Source: Clostridiales bacterium (GTDB lineage: Bacteria; Bacillota; Clostridia; Christensenellales; Borkfalkiaceae). From it: a stretch of 50,089 nucleotides of DNA. The position numbers and the translations under genes were made by a program. Of the stretch, positions 17,465-26,185 are shown one piece after another. The notes beneath the pieces are model-generated. The model did not search any database. It saw only the letters and a list, made by a program, of their open reading frames with translations, and was not told where the DNA came from. The stretch's first letter is position 1. Each line of letters starts with the position of its first letter. The stretch lies in the NCBI GenBank assembly GCA_022781715.1, contig JALETB010000077.1, positions 1 through 50,089 of the forward strand, read 5' to 3'.

Positions 17465-18267
17465 AGACAATATCTCCTTATCGTTTCGCCCACTCCGCCA
17501 TGGTCGTTATCCGCGTCGGTAACGGCGTCGGCAATCGCTTTCAACTCTTCTCTGCCGTTTTTCATCGCAACGCCGAGCCCCGCGGCTTTAAGCATGGGCG
17601 CGTCGTTGAGTTCGTCGCCCGTCGCCACGCATTCTTCGGGTTTTATTCCCCAGATTTCGGCGAGGGCTTTAACCGCAAGCCCTTTATCGCAACCTTTCGG
17701 CATAAAATCGAGCATTCCTTTATAGGATTCGGCGATTTCGCAGTCCTTGCCGAAAATTTCCGTCGATTTTTTCAGCGACGTTTCTATCTGATCGGGATAA
17801 CCCGCAAGCATCACTTTCGGCGTAACGATTTTTTTGTTTTTCACGAATTCTTTAAGATCGCCGACGGCGCGCACTTTCACCTTGCAGGTGTCGGCGTAAA
17901 ACGCGGAAAACTCCGTGGCTTCTTCCGTGAACACCTCCTCGCCGCAATAAACGAAAGAAAGCAGTTTGCCCTCATGAGCAAAGTCGATTATTTTAAGTGC
18001 GAGTTCCGTTTTTATACCCGTGGAAAACAACGCCTTTTTGTTTACGTTATCCCACACTTCGCAACCGTTATATGCGGCTATAAGTTGATTAAACGGGAAT
18101 TTTTCGAGCATAATGATTGCCGAAGCCGTCATTCTGCCCGTGCATAAAGCGAACTTTCCGCCGCTTGCGACGAACTCGCCTATCGCTTCTGTATTTTCAT
18201 CCGGAATCCGTCCGTCGGACGAAAAAAGCGTTCCGTCAAAGTCGCTTATCAACGCCTTATATTTCAT
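17461..18267 (-). CDS. HAD superfamily hydrolase, Cof type
   Basis: The 268-residue protein has the four HAD motifs of the Cof (IIB cap) group. These are the nucleophile 'LISDFDGTLF' at residues 5-14, 'ALCTGRM' near 40 with the Thr/Ser of motif II, a Lys in motif III ('GCDKGLAV', about 192), and 'VATGDELNDAPML' near 215. Members dephosphorylate sugar phosphates, FMN or similar small molecules, and the substrate cannot be read from sequence. It overlaps the upstream membrane-protein gene by 11 bp and the downstream FTR-like gene by 4 bp, so the three form one operon. Confidence 0.9.
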   Translation of the reverse strand: MKYKALISDFDGTLFSSDGRIPDENTEAIGEFVASGGKFALCTGRMTASAIIMLEKFPFNQLIAAYNGCEVWDNVNKKALFSTGIKTELALKIIDFAHEGKLLSFVYCGEEVFTEEATEFSAFYADTCKVKVRAVGDLKEFVKNKKIVTPKVMLAGYPDQIETSLKKSTEIFGKDCEIAESYKGMLDFMPKGCDKGLAVKALAEIWGIKPEECVATGDELNDAPMLKAAGLGVAMKNGREELKAIADAVTDADNDHGGVGETIRRYCL

Positions 18268-19582
18268 CTTTTATCCTCTTGATAACGCACAGAACAAATG
18301 TAACAACGGCAACCGAAAAAGAAATTATCGAGCCGATATTATGCGAACCGCTCGTCAAAAGCGCGGCAACGCAGGAAAACGAACTCGAAAACACAGCAGC
18401 GAAATAACAGTAAGCCGCCGGATTGCCTTTTCTCTTCACAAGGGAATAAATCACTCCCGCGAGGCCGAACGCCTGAACGGAAAAATAAACCACAGCCGCG
18501 GCAATCGTTTCGGAAAGCGAGGAATAACTCATTCCGTTAAGCAGAACGGCAAGGAAAACACCCCCGCCGACCGCAGCGTAACCGAGCATATTCACGCCGG
18601 TTTTCACCTTTTTTCTCAGATAAAATCTCAAAGTGAAAACCACGATCGAATATACGAGCGAAAACGCAGGCAAAAAAGCAATCATTACCGGTTCTGTGGC
18701 GGCGTATATCGCCCCAGAACAGAGCGAAAACACAAACGCCGCAACGCCCGCGCCATCCACCAAAGACGACGGAACCGCCCTGACTACGGCGACAGCCGTG
18801 AACGCCGACGAAACGACGGCGAAAACCGCAAACAGATAAACAAAACGTTCGTTTATAACGTTTTCGGTAAGCCCCGAAAAAACGCACAACGCAAGCATCG
18901 CCGAAACGACGAGCGCGACAAGGATCGACGACCACACGAGAGGTTTTGTGAAAACTTCCGCCGTATAACGGCTGAGTTCCGATTTCTTCCTCTTTTTGAG
19001 TTCGGCTTTGAACGAATCGTCCTCGGGTCTGAATTCTCCTTCGGTTTTATTCTTGTCGTAATCCCAGACGATTATGCGGGGTTTGGAAATTATTCTGCCC
19101 GCCTGATTTTTCTCGCCCGCGCTCACGCATTCCTTAACGGCGCAACGCCTGGACTTATCGTGAGTGACGACCGCGCCGACGATTTTCGTTTCACCGAAAA
19201 TTCCGCCCGCTTCGCCGTAACCCAAAAGAAAACTCTTGTCGCCGAAAACGTGCTTATAAGCGCGCTCCGTTCTCTTAAGAAAATCGGCGTCGGGCGATTT
19301 CGCGTAGCACTCCCGAAGCCCTTCGGAAATCTCTCCGCGCAACGCCTTCGCCTCTATTTTGCACTTCTCGACCGATTTTTCAATCTCGGATATTTTGGCG
19401 TTCGTCTGATAAATATATATATCGTATTCGTTGTTTTTGATCTTTCCGTTTTTCTTGCGGTAAACGGCGACCTCCTCCGAAAGTTTGTTCTTCTCGGAGG
19501 TTTTACGACGAATAAAATCGCTTATAAAATCGAGCCTTTTCATTTTTTTAACCGTAAAGGTGAACAATTCTCCGATTTCCAT
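18257..19582 (-). CDS. Membrane protein with N-terminal coiled coil, unknown function
   Basis: The 441-residue protein has a charged, coiled-coil-prone N-terminal third (about 10-100, rich in Lys and Glu). A soluble stretch follows that includes 'LGYGEAGGIFGETKIVGAVVTHDKS'. The C-terminal half has about eight hydrophobic helices, from about residue 215 to the end, finishing with a short basic tail. It resembles no family I can name. As the first gene of an operon with a HAD hydrolase and an FTR-like protein, it may have an envelope or signalling role, but that is inference. The start follows GGAGGGG. Confidence 0.7.
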   Translation of the reverse strand: MEIGELFTFTVKKMKRLDFISDFIRRKTSEKNKLSEEVAVYRKKNGKIKNNEYDIYIYQTNAKISEIEKSVEKCKIEAKALRGEISEGLRECYAKSPDADFLKRTERAYKHVFGDKSFLLGYGEAGGIFGETKIVGAVVTHDKSRRCAVKECVSAGEKNQAGRIISKPRIIVWDYDKNKTEGEFRPEDDSFKAELKKRKKSELSRYTAEVFTKPLVWSSILVALVVSAMLALCVFSGLTENVINERFVYLFAVFAVVSSAFTAVAVVRAVPSSLVDGAGVAAFVFSLCSGAIYAATEPVMIAFLPAFSLVYSIVVFTLRFYLRKKVKTGVNMLGYAAVGGGVFLAVLLNGMSYSSLSETIAAAVVYFSVQAFGLAGVIYSLVKRKGNPAAYCYFAAVFSSSFSCVAALLTSGSHNIGSIISFSVAVVTFVLCVIKRIKDEI

Positions 19583-19612
19583 AAACCCCTCCGCAAAATA
19601 ATACTCGCTTCG

Positions 19613-19650
19613 TGATTATTTTACCATTTTTTTCGCTGTTTGTAAAGGAA
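19613..19650 (-). promoter_or_regulatory. Promoter of the membrane protein-HAD-FTR operon
   Basis: On the minus strand, TTTACA and TAAAAT are 17 bp apart, about 30-60 bp before the start codon. Confidence 0.7.
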
Positions 19651-19716
19651 TACGACCGCCGTTAAATTATAAAACGATGAAATATAAACCGCGTAAATCC
19701 GGGAACGCCCGAATAA

Positions 19717-19997
19717 TATGCCAGACAAGAATAATACGAACCTTGGTCTGACGGTGTGTTTTTGACTAATACTTCGTTGCACTCACGGGTTATACGGCCA
19801 GTATTAACCCGTTCGTGCGCCTTATCTTAGCCTAAAAACACGCCGCCAGACTTGCCGACAACAAAAACGCCGATATTTTCGATGATTTGTTGCAAAGGCG
19901 AGAACGGTAGTACTGTACGTACATCGTCCGAGAATTTGCAAAAAAGCGCGTAAATAGCTGCGTTTTTGCAAGGTTCGTATTATTTTTGTCTGGCATA
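19717..19997 (+). ncRNA. Candidate structured RNA element, copy 1
   Basis: This 281-bp non-coding element matches a second copy near 49.64-49.87 kb, core about 19745-19969. Outer arms at 19717-19745 and 19969-19997 are 29-nt inverted repeats with one G-T mismatch. Inside, P2 pairs 19746-19763 with 19834-19851, P3 pairs 19779-19792 with 19805-19818, and P4 pairs 19862-19870 with 19960-19968. Between the copies the stems change in a paired way, and the wobble positions read U-G only on the plus strand. Conserved single-stranded words include GACTAATAC, TCTTAGCC and CTTGCCGACAA. It has no good reading frame. It fills most of a 460-bp gap that also holds a promoter and a terminator. Confidence 0.6.
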
Positions 19998-20022
19998 ATA
20001 AAAACCCCTCGGCGAGGGGCTT
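19998..20022 (-). terminator. Terminator of the cytidylate-kinase-like gene
   Basis: CCCCTC/GAGGGG (20005-20019) forms a short hairpin followed on the minus strand by TTTTTA. It directly abuts the right arm of the structured element. Confidence 0.8.
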
Positions 20023-20042
20023 TGTATTTATCTGCAGTTTCG

Positions 20043-20642
20043 TTATTTACCGATTATTTCGTTGACGTAATCGGCGATGATCGCCGCAGCCTTGGTCGTG
20101 CCGATGCGCGTGTTGATGACGAGATCGTAATTTTCGACCGCACCCCACACCATCGAACCGTATTTTTTATAATACGCGGCGCGCGCTTTATCGTTCTTTT
20201 TAATCGTTTTCTGCGCTTCGAGCGGGGTTAGGCCGTAACCTGCGGATACTCTCGCGATTCTCTGCGATATCGGCGCGCAGACGAACACGCGGATAACGTT
20301 GTCATAATCTTTGAGAACCGACTGAGCGCAACGACCTACGAACACGCACGAGTTTTTGTCGGCGAGTTTTTTGATAACATTCGACTGCTCGATAAAAACT
20401 TTATCGTAAAGCGAAAGGGATTCTCCGCCTAAAAATCCGTTATACCAGAAAGCATTCGTCGCCCTGTCCTCGGCGGAAAGCACTATGTGTTTATCATATC
20501 CGGTGACGACCGAAGTCATTTCGGCGAGCGTTTTGTCGTAGCATTTGATTCCGAGTTTAACCGCAAGTTTCGACGCGGTTTCCGCGCCGCCCGAGCCGAA
20601 CTGCCTGCTGAGCGCGATATAAAACTTCTTCTTTCCTTCCAT
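20043..20642 (-). CDS. Cytidylate kinase-like protein
   Basis: The 199-residue protein belongs to the cytidylate-kinase-like group (Cytidylate_kin2). It has a P-loop variant 'SRQFGSGGAETASKLA' near residues 12-27, in which the usual GKS is altered, as is common in this group. 'NSCVFVGRCAQSVL' near 98 and 'RIARV' arginines follow. The family is thought to phosphorylate small molecules, but authentic CMP kinase activity is not proven for it, so the role is open. Start choice: ATG 20642 after GAAGGAGAA. It is monocistronic with its own promoter and terminator. Confidence 0.8.
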   Translation of the reverse strand: MEGKKKFYIALSRQFGSGGAETASKLAVKLGIKCYDKTLAEMTSVVTGYDKHIVLSAEDRATNAFWYNGFLGGESLSLYDKVFIEQSNVIKKLADKNSCVFVGRCAQSVLKDYDNVIRVFVCAPISQRIARVSAGYGLTPLEAQKTIKKNDKARAAYYKKYGSMVWGAVENYDLVINTRIGTTKAAAIIADYVNEIIGK

Positions 20643-20679
20643 AAGTGTGTTCTCCTTCGGTCAATCTCCCTACGCGAAT

Positions 20680-20708
20680 ATTTTACTACCGTTCCGGGGT
20701 TTTGTCAA
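20680..20708 (-). promoter_or_regulatory. Promoter of the cytidylate-kinase-like gene
   Basis: TTGACA (20703-20708) and TAAAAT (20680-20685) on the minus strand are 17 bp apart. Confidence 0.8.
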
Positions 20709-20749
20709 TAGCAAATCGAAATTATTTTCGCGCAAATTCCTTGTCGCTG

Positions 20750-21394
20750 TTATTTTTGCGTATTTTCATCGTTGCTCTCTTCCGCGGGTTTCGATCTGAC
20801 GACCTTGACGATAAACACGACGAGCATTACTATCGCGATCGCGAAAAGCACGTAAATGATTATGTCGACGTAATCTTTGAAAAACAACGTTAAAAGCGTT
20901 ATTATCGCGCCGGCTATGAGGTTTCCGCCTGCGATCGGAAGCACGGACTCGCGGAATTTCAGCCCGAGGAACACCGCTATCGCCGTACCCGTCCACACGC
21001 CCGTTACGGGGAACGGAACGGCAACGAACACGAACAGGCTCAGCATCATTATTTTCCTCGCTTCCGCCTCCGTGGAGCCGTCGGTTTTTTTTGCGATTTC
21101 GGCGGCTTTGTTTTTGAAAATCGTCTCCACCTTTTCGACGAGTTTTTTTATGAACCCGATTTTTTTGAGAAGGACGAAAACGGGCAGAAGAATGAAAAAT
21201 TCCACAATCGAAATCAACGTCGATCCGAGATACGCCACGCCCGCCGTCGCCCACAGATTAAGGCCGAAAAGCCCCGTTCCGATGGGTATCGCGCCCTTTA
21301 ATTCTATAAGCGGAAACATCGAAACGAAAAGAGTCGCGATATATTCGTTACCGCCGAAAAGCCCGAGCAAAAAACGACCTAAAGATTCTGCCAT
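20750..21394 (-). CDS. Small multidrug export protein family membrane protein
   Basis: The 214-residue protein has about five hydrophobic helices and the family hallmark 'MFPLIELKGAIPIGTGLFGL' near residues 25-45. A second conserved piece, 'VFVAVPFPVTGVWTGTAIAVFLGL', lies near 126-150. This fits the 'putative small multi-drug export protein' family (PF06695). Despite the name, transport of drugs is not established for most members. A charged loop (about 85-115) separates the two halves, and a polar tail ends the protein. It is divergent from ttcA. Confidence 0.85.
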   Translation of the reverse strand: MAESLGRFLLGLFGGNEYIATLFVSMFPLIELKGAIPIGTGLFGLNLWATAGVAYLGSTLISIVEFFILLPVFVLLKKIGFIKKLVEKVETIFKNKAAEIAKKTDGSTEAEARKIMMLSLFVFVAVPFPVTGVWTGTAIAVFLGLKFRESVLPIAGGNLIAGAIITLLTLFFKDYVDIIIYVLFAIAIVMLVVFIVKVVRSKPAEESNDENTQK

Positions 21395-21412
21395 AAAACT
21401 CCGATAAAACAG

Positions 21413-21441
21413 TTGTTTTTTTCCTTATTTTATAATATTAT
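21413..21441 (+). promoter_or_regulatory. Promoter of ttcA
   Basis: TTGTTT (21413-21418) and TATTAT (21436-21441) are 17 bp apart. Confidence 0.6.
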
Positions 21442-21476
21442 ATCACCGTAACGAATTTATGTCAAACGGAGAGAAT

Positions 21477-22238
21477 ATGGAACTTCAGAAATTGCTTTCC
21501 AAGGCGAGGAGAGCCGTGGAAGATTACGGAATGATAGAGGACGGGGATAAAATCGCCGTGGGGCTTTCGGGCGGAAAGGACAGCGTGACTTTGCTTTATA
21601 TTCTCGCCACGATGAGGCGTTTTCTGCCGAAAAAATACGAGGTCGTCGCAATCTCCATCGATATGGGGCTGGGGCTTGACGAAAACGAAGTCGACGCCGT
21701 TAAAGAACTTTGCAGAGAGCTCGACGTGGAATATTTCATCGAACCCACGCATATCGGCGAAATCGTTTTCGACATAAGAAAAGAACCGAACCCGTGCAGC
21801 CTTTGCGCGAACATGCGGCGCGGCGCGCTGAACAATTCCGCCGTGGCGCACGGATGCAACAAAGTCGCGCTCGGTCATCATGCGGACGACCTTATCGAAA
21901 CGCTGTTTTTGTCGCTTTTTTACGAAAGCAGGCTCTCGACTTTTTCGCCCGTGACGAAACTCGACAGAAAGGGGCTTACTGTTATCCGCCCTATGATATA
22001 CATACGCGAAAAAGAGATCGCGGCGTTTGCAAAGGACAAACCGATCATTCACAACCCCTGCCCCGCCAACAAGCACACCAAACGGCAGTATATAAAGAAT
22101 CTTTTGAAAACTCTGGAAAAGGACAACAAAAAAATCAAGGAAAACGTCCTCGGCGCGATAACTCACCCCGAGCGCAATTCGCTCTTCGACGACTTGCCCG
22201 AAAAGGAGGATAAAACTGCCGGCGACGACGAAAATTAA
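21477..22238 (+). CDS. ttcA: TtcA-family tRNA 2-thiocytidine synthetase
   Basis: The protein is 253 residues from ATG 21477, which has GGAGAG just upstream. An ATG 18 bp earlier lacks a ribosome binding site. The PP-loop 'GLSGGKDSVTLLYIL' (about 28-42) adenylates the tRNA base, and 'NPCSLCANMRRG' near 105 and 'HNPCP' near 190 provide cysteines for the Fe-S cluster of TtcA enzymes. 'LGHHADDLIETL' near 134 is also typical. The enzyme would place sulphur on C32 of certain tRNAs. Other PP-loop families such as TilS are longer and lack this Cys pattern. Confidence 0.9.
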   Translation: MELQKLLSKARRAVEDYGMIEDGDKIAVGLSGGKDSVTLLYILATMRRFLPKKYEVVAISIDMGLGLDENEVDAVKELCRELDVEYFIEPTHIGEIVFDIRKEPNPCSLCANMRRGALNNSAVAHGCNKVALGHHADDLIETLFLSLFYESRLSTFSPVTKLDRKGLTVIRPMIYIREKEIAAFAKDKPIIHNPCPANKHTKRQYIKNLLKTLEKDNKKIKENVLGAITHPERNSLFDDLPEKEDKTAGDDEN

Positions 22239-22295
22239 AAACACGCCGCCGGAGGATAAATACATAATGCGCCGCAATCGTTAATAGAATATACT

Positions 22296-23249
22296 ATGTA
22301 TCTGTATTTTTTATCGACGATTCCGTGCGCGGTGAAACTGAACGGAGAATATCTCGGCGTGGCAAGCGAAAACTATTCCGTTTTGTCGGGCGAAAAAGGA
22401 CTGTTCGAGTTTGTTCCGCTCTGCCGCGGATATAATCAATCGTGCTTCGTATGGAACGAAAAATTTGTCGATGACGATGAAAATGCGCGGATAATCGACT
22501 TATACGGTGGCTTTTTGATTATCCCGAAGTTTACAAGGCAGGTCGTTTCGGACTTTAAGGAACTTTTTTTCAAAACGGTCGATTTCCCCGATTATTCCGT
22601 CGAAGTGCGCGTTTTCACCGAAAACGGAGTTAAAATCAGCGTCAGACGAGGTAAGGATAAAATCACCGAAAACGTGCCGTTTTCGCCCGCAACGCTCAGC
22701 CTCGAAAAGGCTTTCATCGACGGGAAAGGATATCTTGTCGCGTTTTTATCGGATAAAAAAACCGCTGTTTTCGGATTCGAAATATCCGACGGCATTCTGA
22801 GCGGAAACGGCATGCGGAACGTTCTGAAAAGAGAATGCGACGGATATAAAGCCGAAAACGAGACGGTGATTCTCACCGAAACGTTAAACGATATTCTTCG
22901 GCACACCATAACTTCCGTCTGGACTTTCCGCGGCGGAGTGAAACTTGCCAAAGCCGACATCTGCCGCGGCAAAGAACCGTACGAACTGCCCGAAAGACTC
23001 TTGCCTTACGCGTTTTTCGAAGAACTGCGGCTCGGGAAGGACGTCTGCGATTTTTTAACGCCGAGAATCCGCCCGCGCGCGGAAGAACTGAAGACTTTTA
23101 TCGGCGACTTTTCCGCAATTTTGCCGCCGCCGCATTTCAGGGCTGACAACGAAATTCTTTTGCTTTACGGCAACCGGGCGGAATACGCCGAAATCGACTT
23201 CGACGGACGATTTATCGACAACGTGAAAATAACTTCAAACGGAAAATAA
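22296..23249 (+). CDS. Hypothetical protein, unrecognised
   Basis: This 317-residue protein has no family I recognise. The N-terminus, 'PCAVKLNGEYLGVASEN', resembles small beta domains of the PEGA kind, in which a Gly-Glu turn is flanked by strands. The middle is also beta-rich and contains 'RIIDLYGGFLIIPKF'. The C-terminal 60 residues contain 'LLPYAFFEELRLGKDVCDFLTPRI' and a short closing beta segment. No signal peptide, membrane helix or catalytic motif is evident. It lies 57 bp after ttcA on the same strand, possibly in one transcript, and shares the terminator at 23264-23294. A one-mismatch copy of the 14-bp word falls inside it at 22492-22505. Confidence 0.6.
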   Translation: MYLYFLSTIPCAVKLNGEYLGVASENYSVLSGEKGLFEFVPLCRGYNQSCFVWNEKFVDDDENARIIDLYGGFLIIPKFTRQVVSDFKELFFKTVDFPDYSVEVRVFTENGVKISVRRGKDKITENVPFSPATLSLEKAFIDGKGYLVAFLSDKKTAVFGFEISDGILSGNGMRNVLKRECDGYKAENETVILTETLNDILRHTITSVWTFRGGVKLAKADICRGKEPYELPERLLPYAFFEELRLGKDVCDFLTPRIRPRAEELKTFIGDFSAILPPPHFRADNEILLLYGNRAEYAEIDFDGRFIDNVKITSNGK

Positions 23250-23263
23250 AGCATAACGCAAAA

Positions 23264-23299
23264 TGCGCCGCCCCGAAAAATTTTCGGGGCGGCGCAAAA
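23264..23299. terminator. Bidirectional terminator between convergent genes
   Basis: GCGCCGCCCCGAAAAA pairs with TTTTTCGGGGCGGCGC-type sequence (23264-23294). It lies between the plus-strand hypothetical gene and minus-strand hprK, with A/T-rich bases at the base of the stem on both sides. Confidence 0.85.
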
Positions 23300-23330
23300 C
23301 GTTGCGTAAATTTTTTCAAACCCGCGACGA

Positions 23331-24269
23331 TTATTCTACGGTCTGCCCGAACACGCTTTCCATAAGGTCAGAAGCCGGGTCGTAACCCTCCTGCCTTAAA
23401 CGGAATTTCCTCGCGGCGGTTTCAAGCACGATGGGAATGTTTCTTCCGGGCGTGACCGGAATGGTCACCTTCTGAATTTTTATATCAAGAATATTTTCAT
23501 AAACCTCGTTTATTCCTATTCTGTCGTAATTTTTGCCCTGCTCCCACGGCGACAACTCGGCGATTATGTCCACGCCCTTTTCCGGGCGGACCGAGCCGGG
23601 ACCGAACATTCTCTGAATGTTGATTATTCCGATTCCCCTTATTTCCATATAATAACGGATTTTTTCGGGAGACTTGCCCACGAGTTGGTCGTTGATGTTT
23701 TTGATGATCACCGAATCGTCGGCGATCAGGCGGTGTCCGCGGTTGACGAGTTCGAGCGCGATTTCGCTTTTTCCCACGCCGGACTTGCCCGTTATCAGTA
23801 TTCCCACGCCGAAAACGTCCACCAGAACGCCGTGCATAACTTCCGTTGGGGCTAAAAGTTCGCTCTGGTAAATGGTTATATCGTTTATAAGAACCGTCGT
23901 TATCTTGGACGATCTGAAAAGCGGACAATTATATTTCTTCGCCGCTTCGAGCGTGTCGGCGGTAAATTCAAGCCCCCGCGCGATGATAAGACAGGGGATG
24001 TTTTTCCCGAAAAGCGCGTCGATCATCGTGAGGCGTTTTTCCCTGTTCAGTTCGCGCATATACTCGTATTCCGCGTGACCGAGAACCTGAATTCTCGTTG
24101 AATCGAAATGTTTCAGATATCCCGAAAGTTGAAGTCCGGGACGCGAAACACTTATCGACTGCAAAGGCACTTCGCCCCTGCCCTCGAAAACAACTTCGAG
24201 ATCGAGCGCGCGCGCAAACTCGCTCACGCTTATTTTTACCACTTCCGTGTCTACTTTTGTCGGTTTCAT
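23331..24269 (-). CDS. hprK: HPr kinase/phosphorylase
   Basis: The 312-residue enzyme phosphorylates HPr on Ser and reverses this, which is the central switch of carbon catabolite control in Bacillota. The N-terminal domain (about 1-130) contains 'GYLKHF.....QVLGHAEYEY'. The catalytic domain has Walker A 'GKSGVGKSE' (about 159-167), 'HRLIADDSV' just after, and the family signature 'IRYYMEIRGIGIINIQRMFG' near 210-230. The C-terminal basic 'PVTPGRNIPIVLE' region also matches. Its start codon overlaps the stop of uvrC (ATGA), with AAGGAG inside the uvrC end. Linkage to uvrC is unusual, since lgt is the common partner. Confidence 0.95.
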   Translation of the reverse strand: MKPTKVDTEVVKISVSEFARALDLEVVFEGRGEVPLQSISVSRPGLQLSGYLKHFDSTRIQVLGHAEYEYMRELNREKRLTMIDALFGKNIPCLIIARGLEFTADTLEAAKKYNCPLFRSSKITTVLINDITIYQSELLAPTEVMHGVLVDVFGVGILITGKSGVGKSEIALELVNRGHRLIADDSVIIKNINDQLVGKSPEKIRYYMEIRGIGIINIQRMFGPGSVRPEKGVDIIAELSPWEQGKNYDRIGINEVYENILDIKIQKVTIPVTPGRNIPIVLETAARKFRLRQEGYDPASDLMESVFGQTVE

Positions 24270-26107
24270 TGATTTTCTCCTTTTTGTGTTTTGTCCGAAA
24301 AATATTTCAGAACGGCTTCGGCGTGTTTTTCGCCTATACCGGGTACGCTCATAAGTTCTTCTTTCGTCGCCCTTCTCACGTTTTCGGGGCTTCCGAACTT
24401 ATCCAGAAGCGCCTTACGTTTCTTTGCGCCGATTCCCTCGATATTTTTGAGTTCGGACTGAAGATTCGTCTTTTCGTGGGCGCGGCGGTGATAAGTTATC
24501 GCAAACCTGTGAGCCTCGTCTCTGAGCCTTTGCAAAAGCCGCAGAACGTAATCTCTTCTCGGCAAAACGATCGACTCTGGCGAGAAAAGCGTGAAAATTT
24601 CCTCTTCCTTTTTCGCAAGCGAAATAAGGTCGATATCGAAGGCGCCCATCGCGTCGAACGTTTCCTTGACCGAGGACAACTGCCCTTTGCCGCCGTCGAT
24701 AACGATCAGGTCGGGCTTTTTAAATTTTTCCTCTTCATCCGTGCCGAGTTTTGCGAGCCGCCTTGCGAGAACTTCCTGCAAGCACGCAAAGTCGTCCGAG
24801 CCTTCCACGGTTTTTATGCGGAAACGCCTGTATTCGTCCTTCGCCGCTTCGCCGTTCTCGAACACGACCATCGAACCGACTTTGTCCACGCCGCTGATGT
24901 GCGAAATATCATAACACTCGATGCGCTTCGGCTCGTTTTTAAGCGACAGCAACTTCTTCATTTTCATGCAAGCCGCCGTCGTCATATCGTCTTTATGTTT
25001 GATTCTGTCCACCTCTTTTTCGAGGTAATCCTCGGCGTTTTCCGTCGCCATGACGACGAGTTTTTTCTTATCCCCGCGCTCCGGGACGTAAATCCGCACG
25101 GTTTTCGAAAAGGTTTTTTTGAAGTATTCCGCGAGAACGTCCGCGTCGTCTATCGGCTCGGAAAGCATTATCTCGTCGGGAATCTCCACTCCCGAAACGT
25201 AATACTGAGCGATGAACGCCGAAAGTCTTTCGCCGTTCGTTTCTTCCGCGTCGGTCGAAGCGAAATTTTTTCCGCCCTGCATTCTCCCGCTTCGGATGAA
25301 CAAAGCGTTTATCGCGCTGTAAACTCCGTTGGTTGCAACCGCGATAACGTCCGCGTTGACGAATCTGTTGAGCGCGGTGATTCTTCTGAGTTTTATCTTG
25401 TCGAGCATTTTGAGTTTTTCTCTGTAAGACAGAGCCAACTCGAACTCTTCGATCTCCGAGCATTTCGTCATTCGCTCTTTCAGCACTTTTTCAACCTTGT
25501 CGTCGTCGCCGGAAAGAAAATCGAGCGCGCCGCGCACCCTCTCGTCGTAATCTTTTTTCGAGCATTTCCCCGCGCACGGCGCAAGGCACTTCCCTATGTG
25601 ATAATTAAGGCACTCGCGCTTCGGCTTATTCTCGTCGATCACCGTCGAGCACGACCTTATCGAATATGCGGTGTTGATTATCTCGAGCGTATCCTTAACG
25701 TTCACGCCGCCCATATAAGGGCCGAAATATCTCGCGCCGTCGCGCTTGATTTTTCGCGTAATCGTGAACGACGGAAAATTCTCTTTGAGGTTGACCTTTA
25801 TATACGGATAAGTTTTATCATCCTTCAGGAGAATATTATACCGCGGCTTATGTTTTTTGATAAGGTTGTTTTCAAGCGAAAGGGCGTCGATTTCCGATTC
25901 CGTTATAATATAATAGAAATCGGCGATATTGCTCACCATCGCAGCGACCTTCTCGGGCTTTTTCGTGGAGTAAAAATATTGCTTTACTCTGTTTTTTAAA
26001 ATTTTAGCCTTGCCGACGTAAATTATTGTTCCCGTTTTGTCGAGCATAACGTAGACCCCGGGCGACGTCGGCAACATTTTTATCTTACTTTCAAGTATTT
26101 CATTCAT
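24266..26107 (-). CDS. uvrC: Excinuclease ABC subunit C
   Basis: The 613-residue nuclease makes both cuts in nucleotide excision repair. The N-terminal GIY-YIG domain reads 'GVYVMLDKTGTIIYVGKAKILKNRVKQYF' across residues 17-45. A UVR segment that contacts UvrB lies near 200-235. The RNase H-like domain includes 'ECYDISHISG' and 'VIDGGKGQLSSV'. Helix-hairpin-helix motifs near the end read 'LKNIEGIGAKKRKALLDKFG' and 'LMSVPGIGEKHAEAVL'. No Shine-Dalgarno sequence is evident before the ATG, and an AT-rich stretch with a TATAAT-like word abuts it. It is followed by hprK with a 4-bp overlap. Confidence 0.96.
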   Translation of the reverse strand: MNEILESKIKMLPTSPGVYVMLDKTGTIIYVGKAKILKNRVKQYFYSTKKPEKVAAMVSNIADFYYIITESEIDALSLENNLIKKHKPRYNILLKDDKTYPYIKVNLKENFPSFTITRKIKRDGARYFGPYMGGVNVKDTLEIINTAYSIRSCSTVIDENKPKRECLNYHIGKCLAPCAGKCSKKDYDERVRGALDFLSGDDDKVEKVLKERMTKCSEIEEFELALSYREKLKMLDKIKLRRITALNRFVNADVIAVATNGVYSAINALFIRSGRMQGGKNFASTDAEETNGERLSAFIAQYYVSGVEIPDEIMLSEPIDDADVLAEYFKKTFSKTVRIYVPERGDKKKLVVMATENAEDYLEKEVDRIKHKDDMTTAACMKMKKLLSLKNEPKRIECYDISHISGVDKVGSMVVFENGEAAKDEYRRFRIKTVEGSDDFACLQEVLARRLAKLGTDEEEKFKKPDLIVIDGGKGQLSSVKETFDAMGAFDIDLISLAKKEEEIFTLFSPESIVLPRRDYVLRLLQRLRDEAHRFAITYHRRAHEKTNLQSELKNIEGIGAKKRKALLDKFGSPENVRRATKEELMSVPGIGEKHAEAVLKYFSDKTQKGENQ

Positions 26108-26185
26108 TATATTTTATAAAAATCGCCGTTAAAGAACTTATAGCGCGACTTTTGCGATTTAATCAAAAGTTTTACCGAACGCTTT

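Noticed and set aside
19717..19997. Retron msr-msd (inverted ends around a folded RNA)
   Set aside because: No reverse transcriptase gene lies near either copy, and the conserved retron branching G context was not recognised.
21459..21476. Earlier ATG of ttcA at 21459
   Set aside because: It lacks a ribosome binding site, whereas GGAGAG lies just before ATG 21477.
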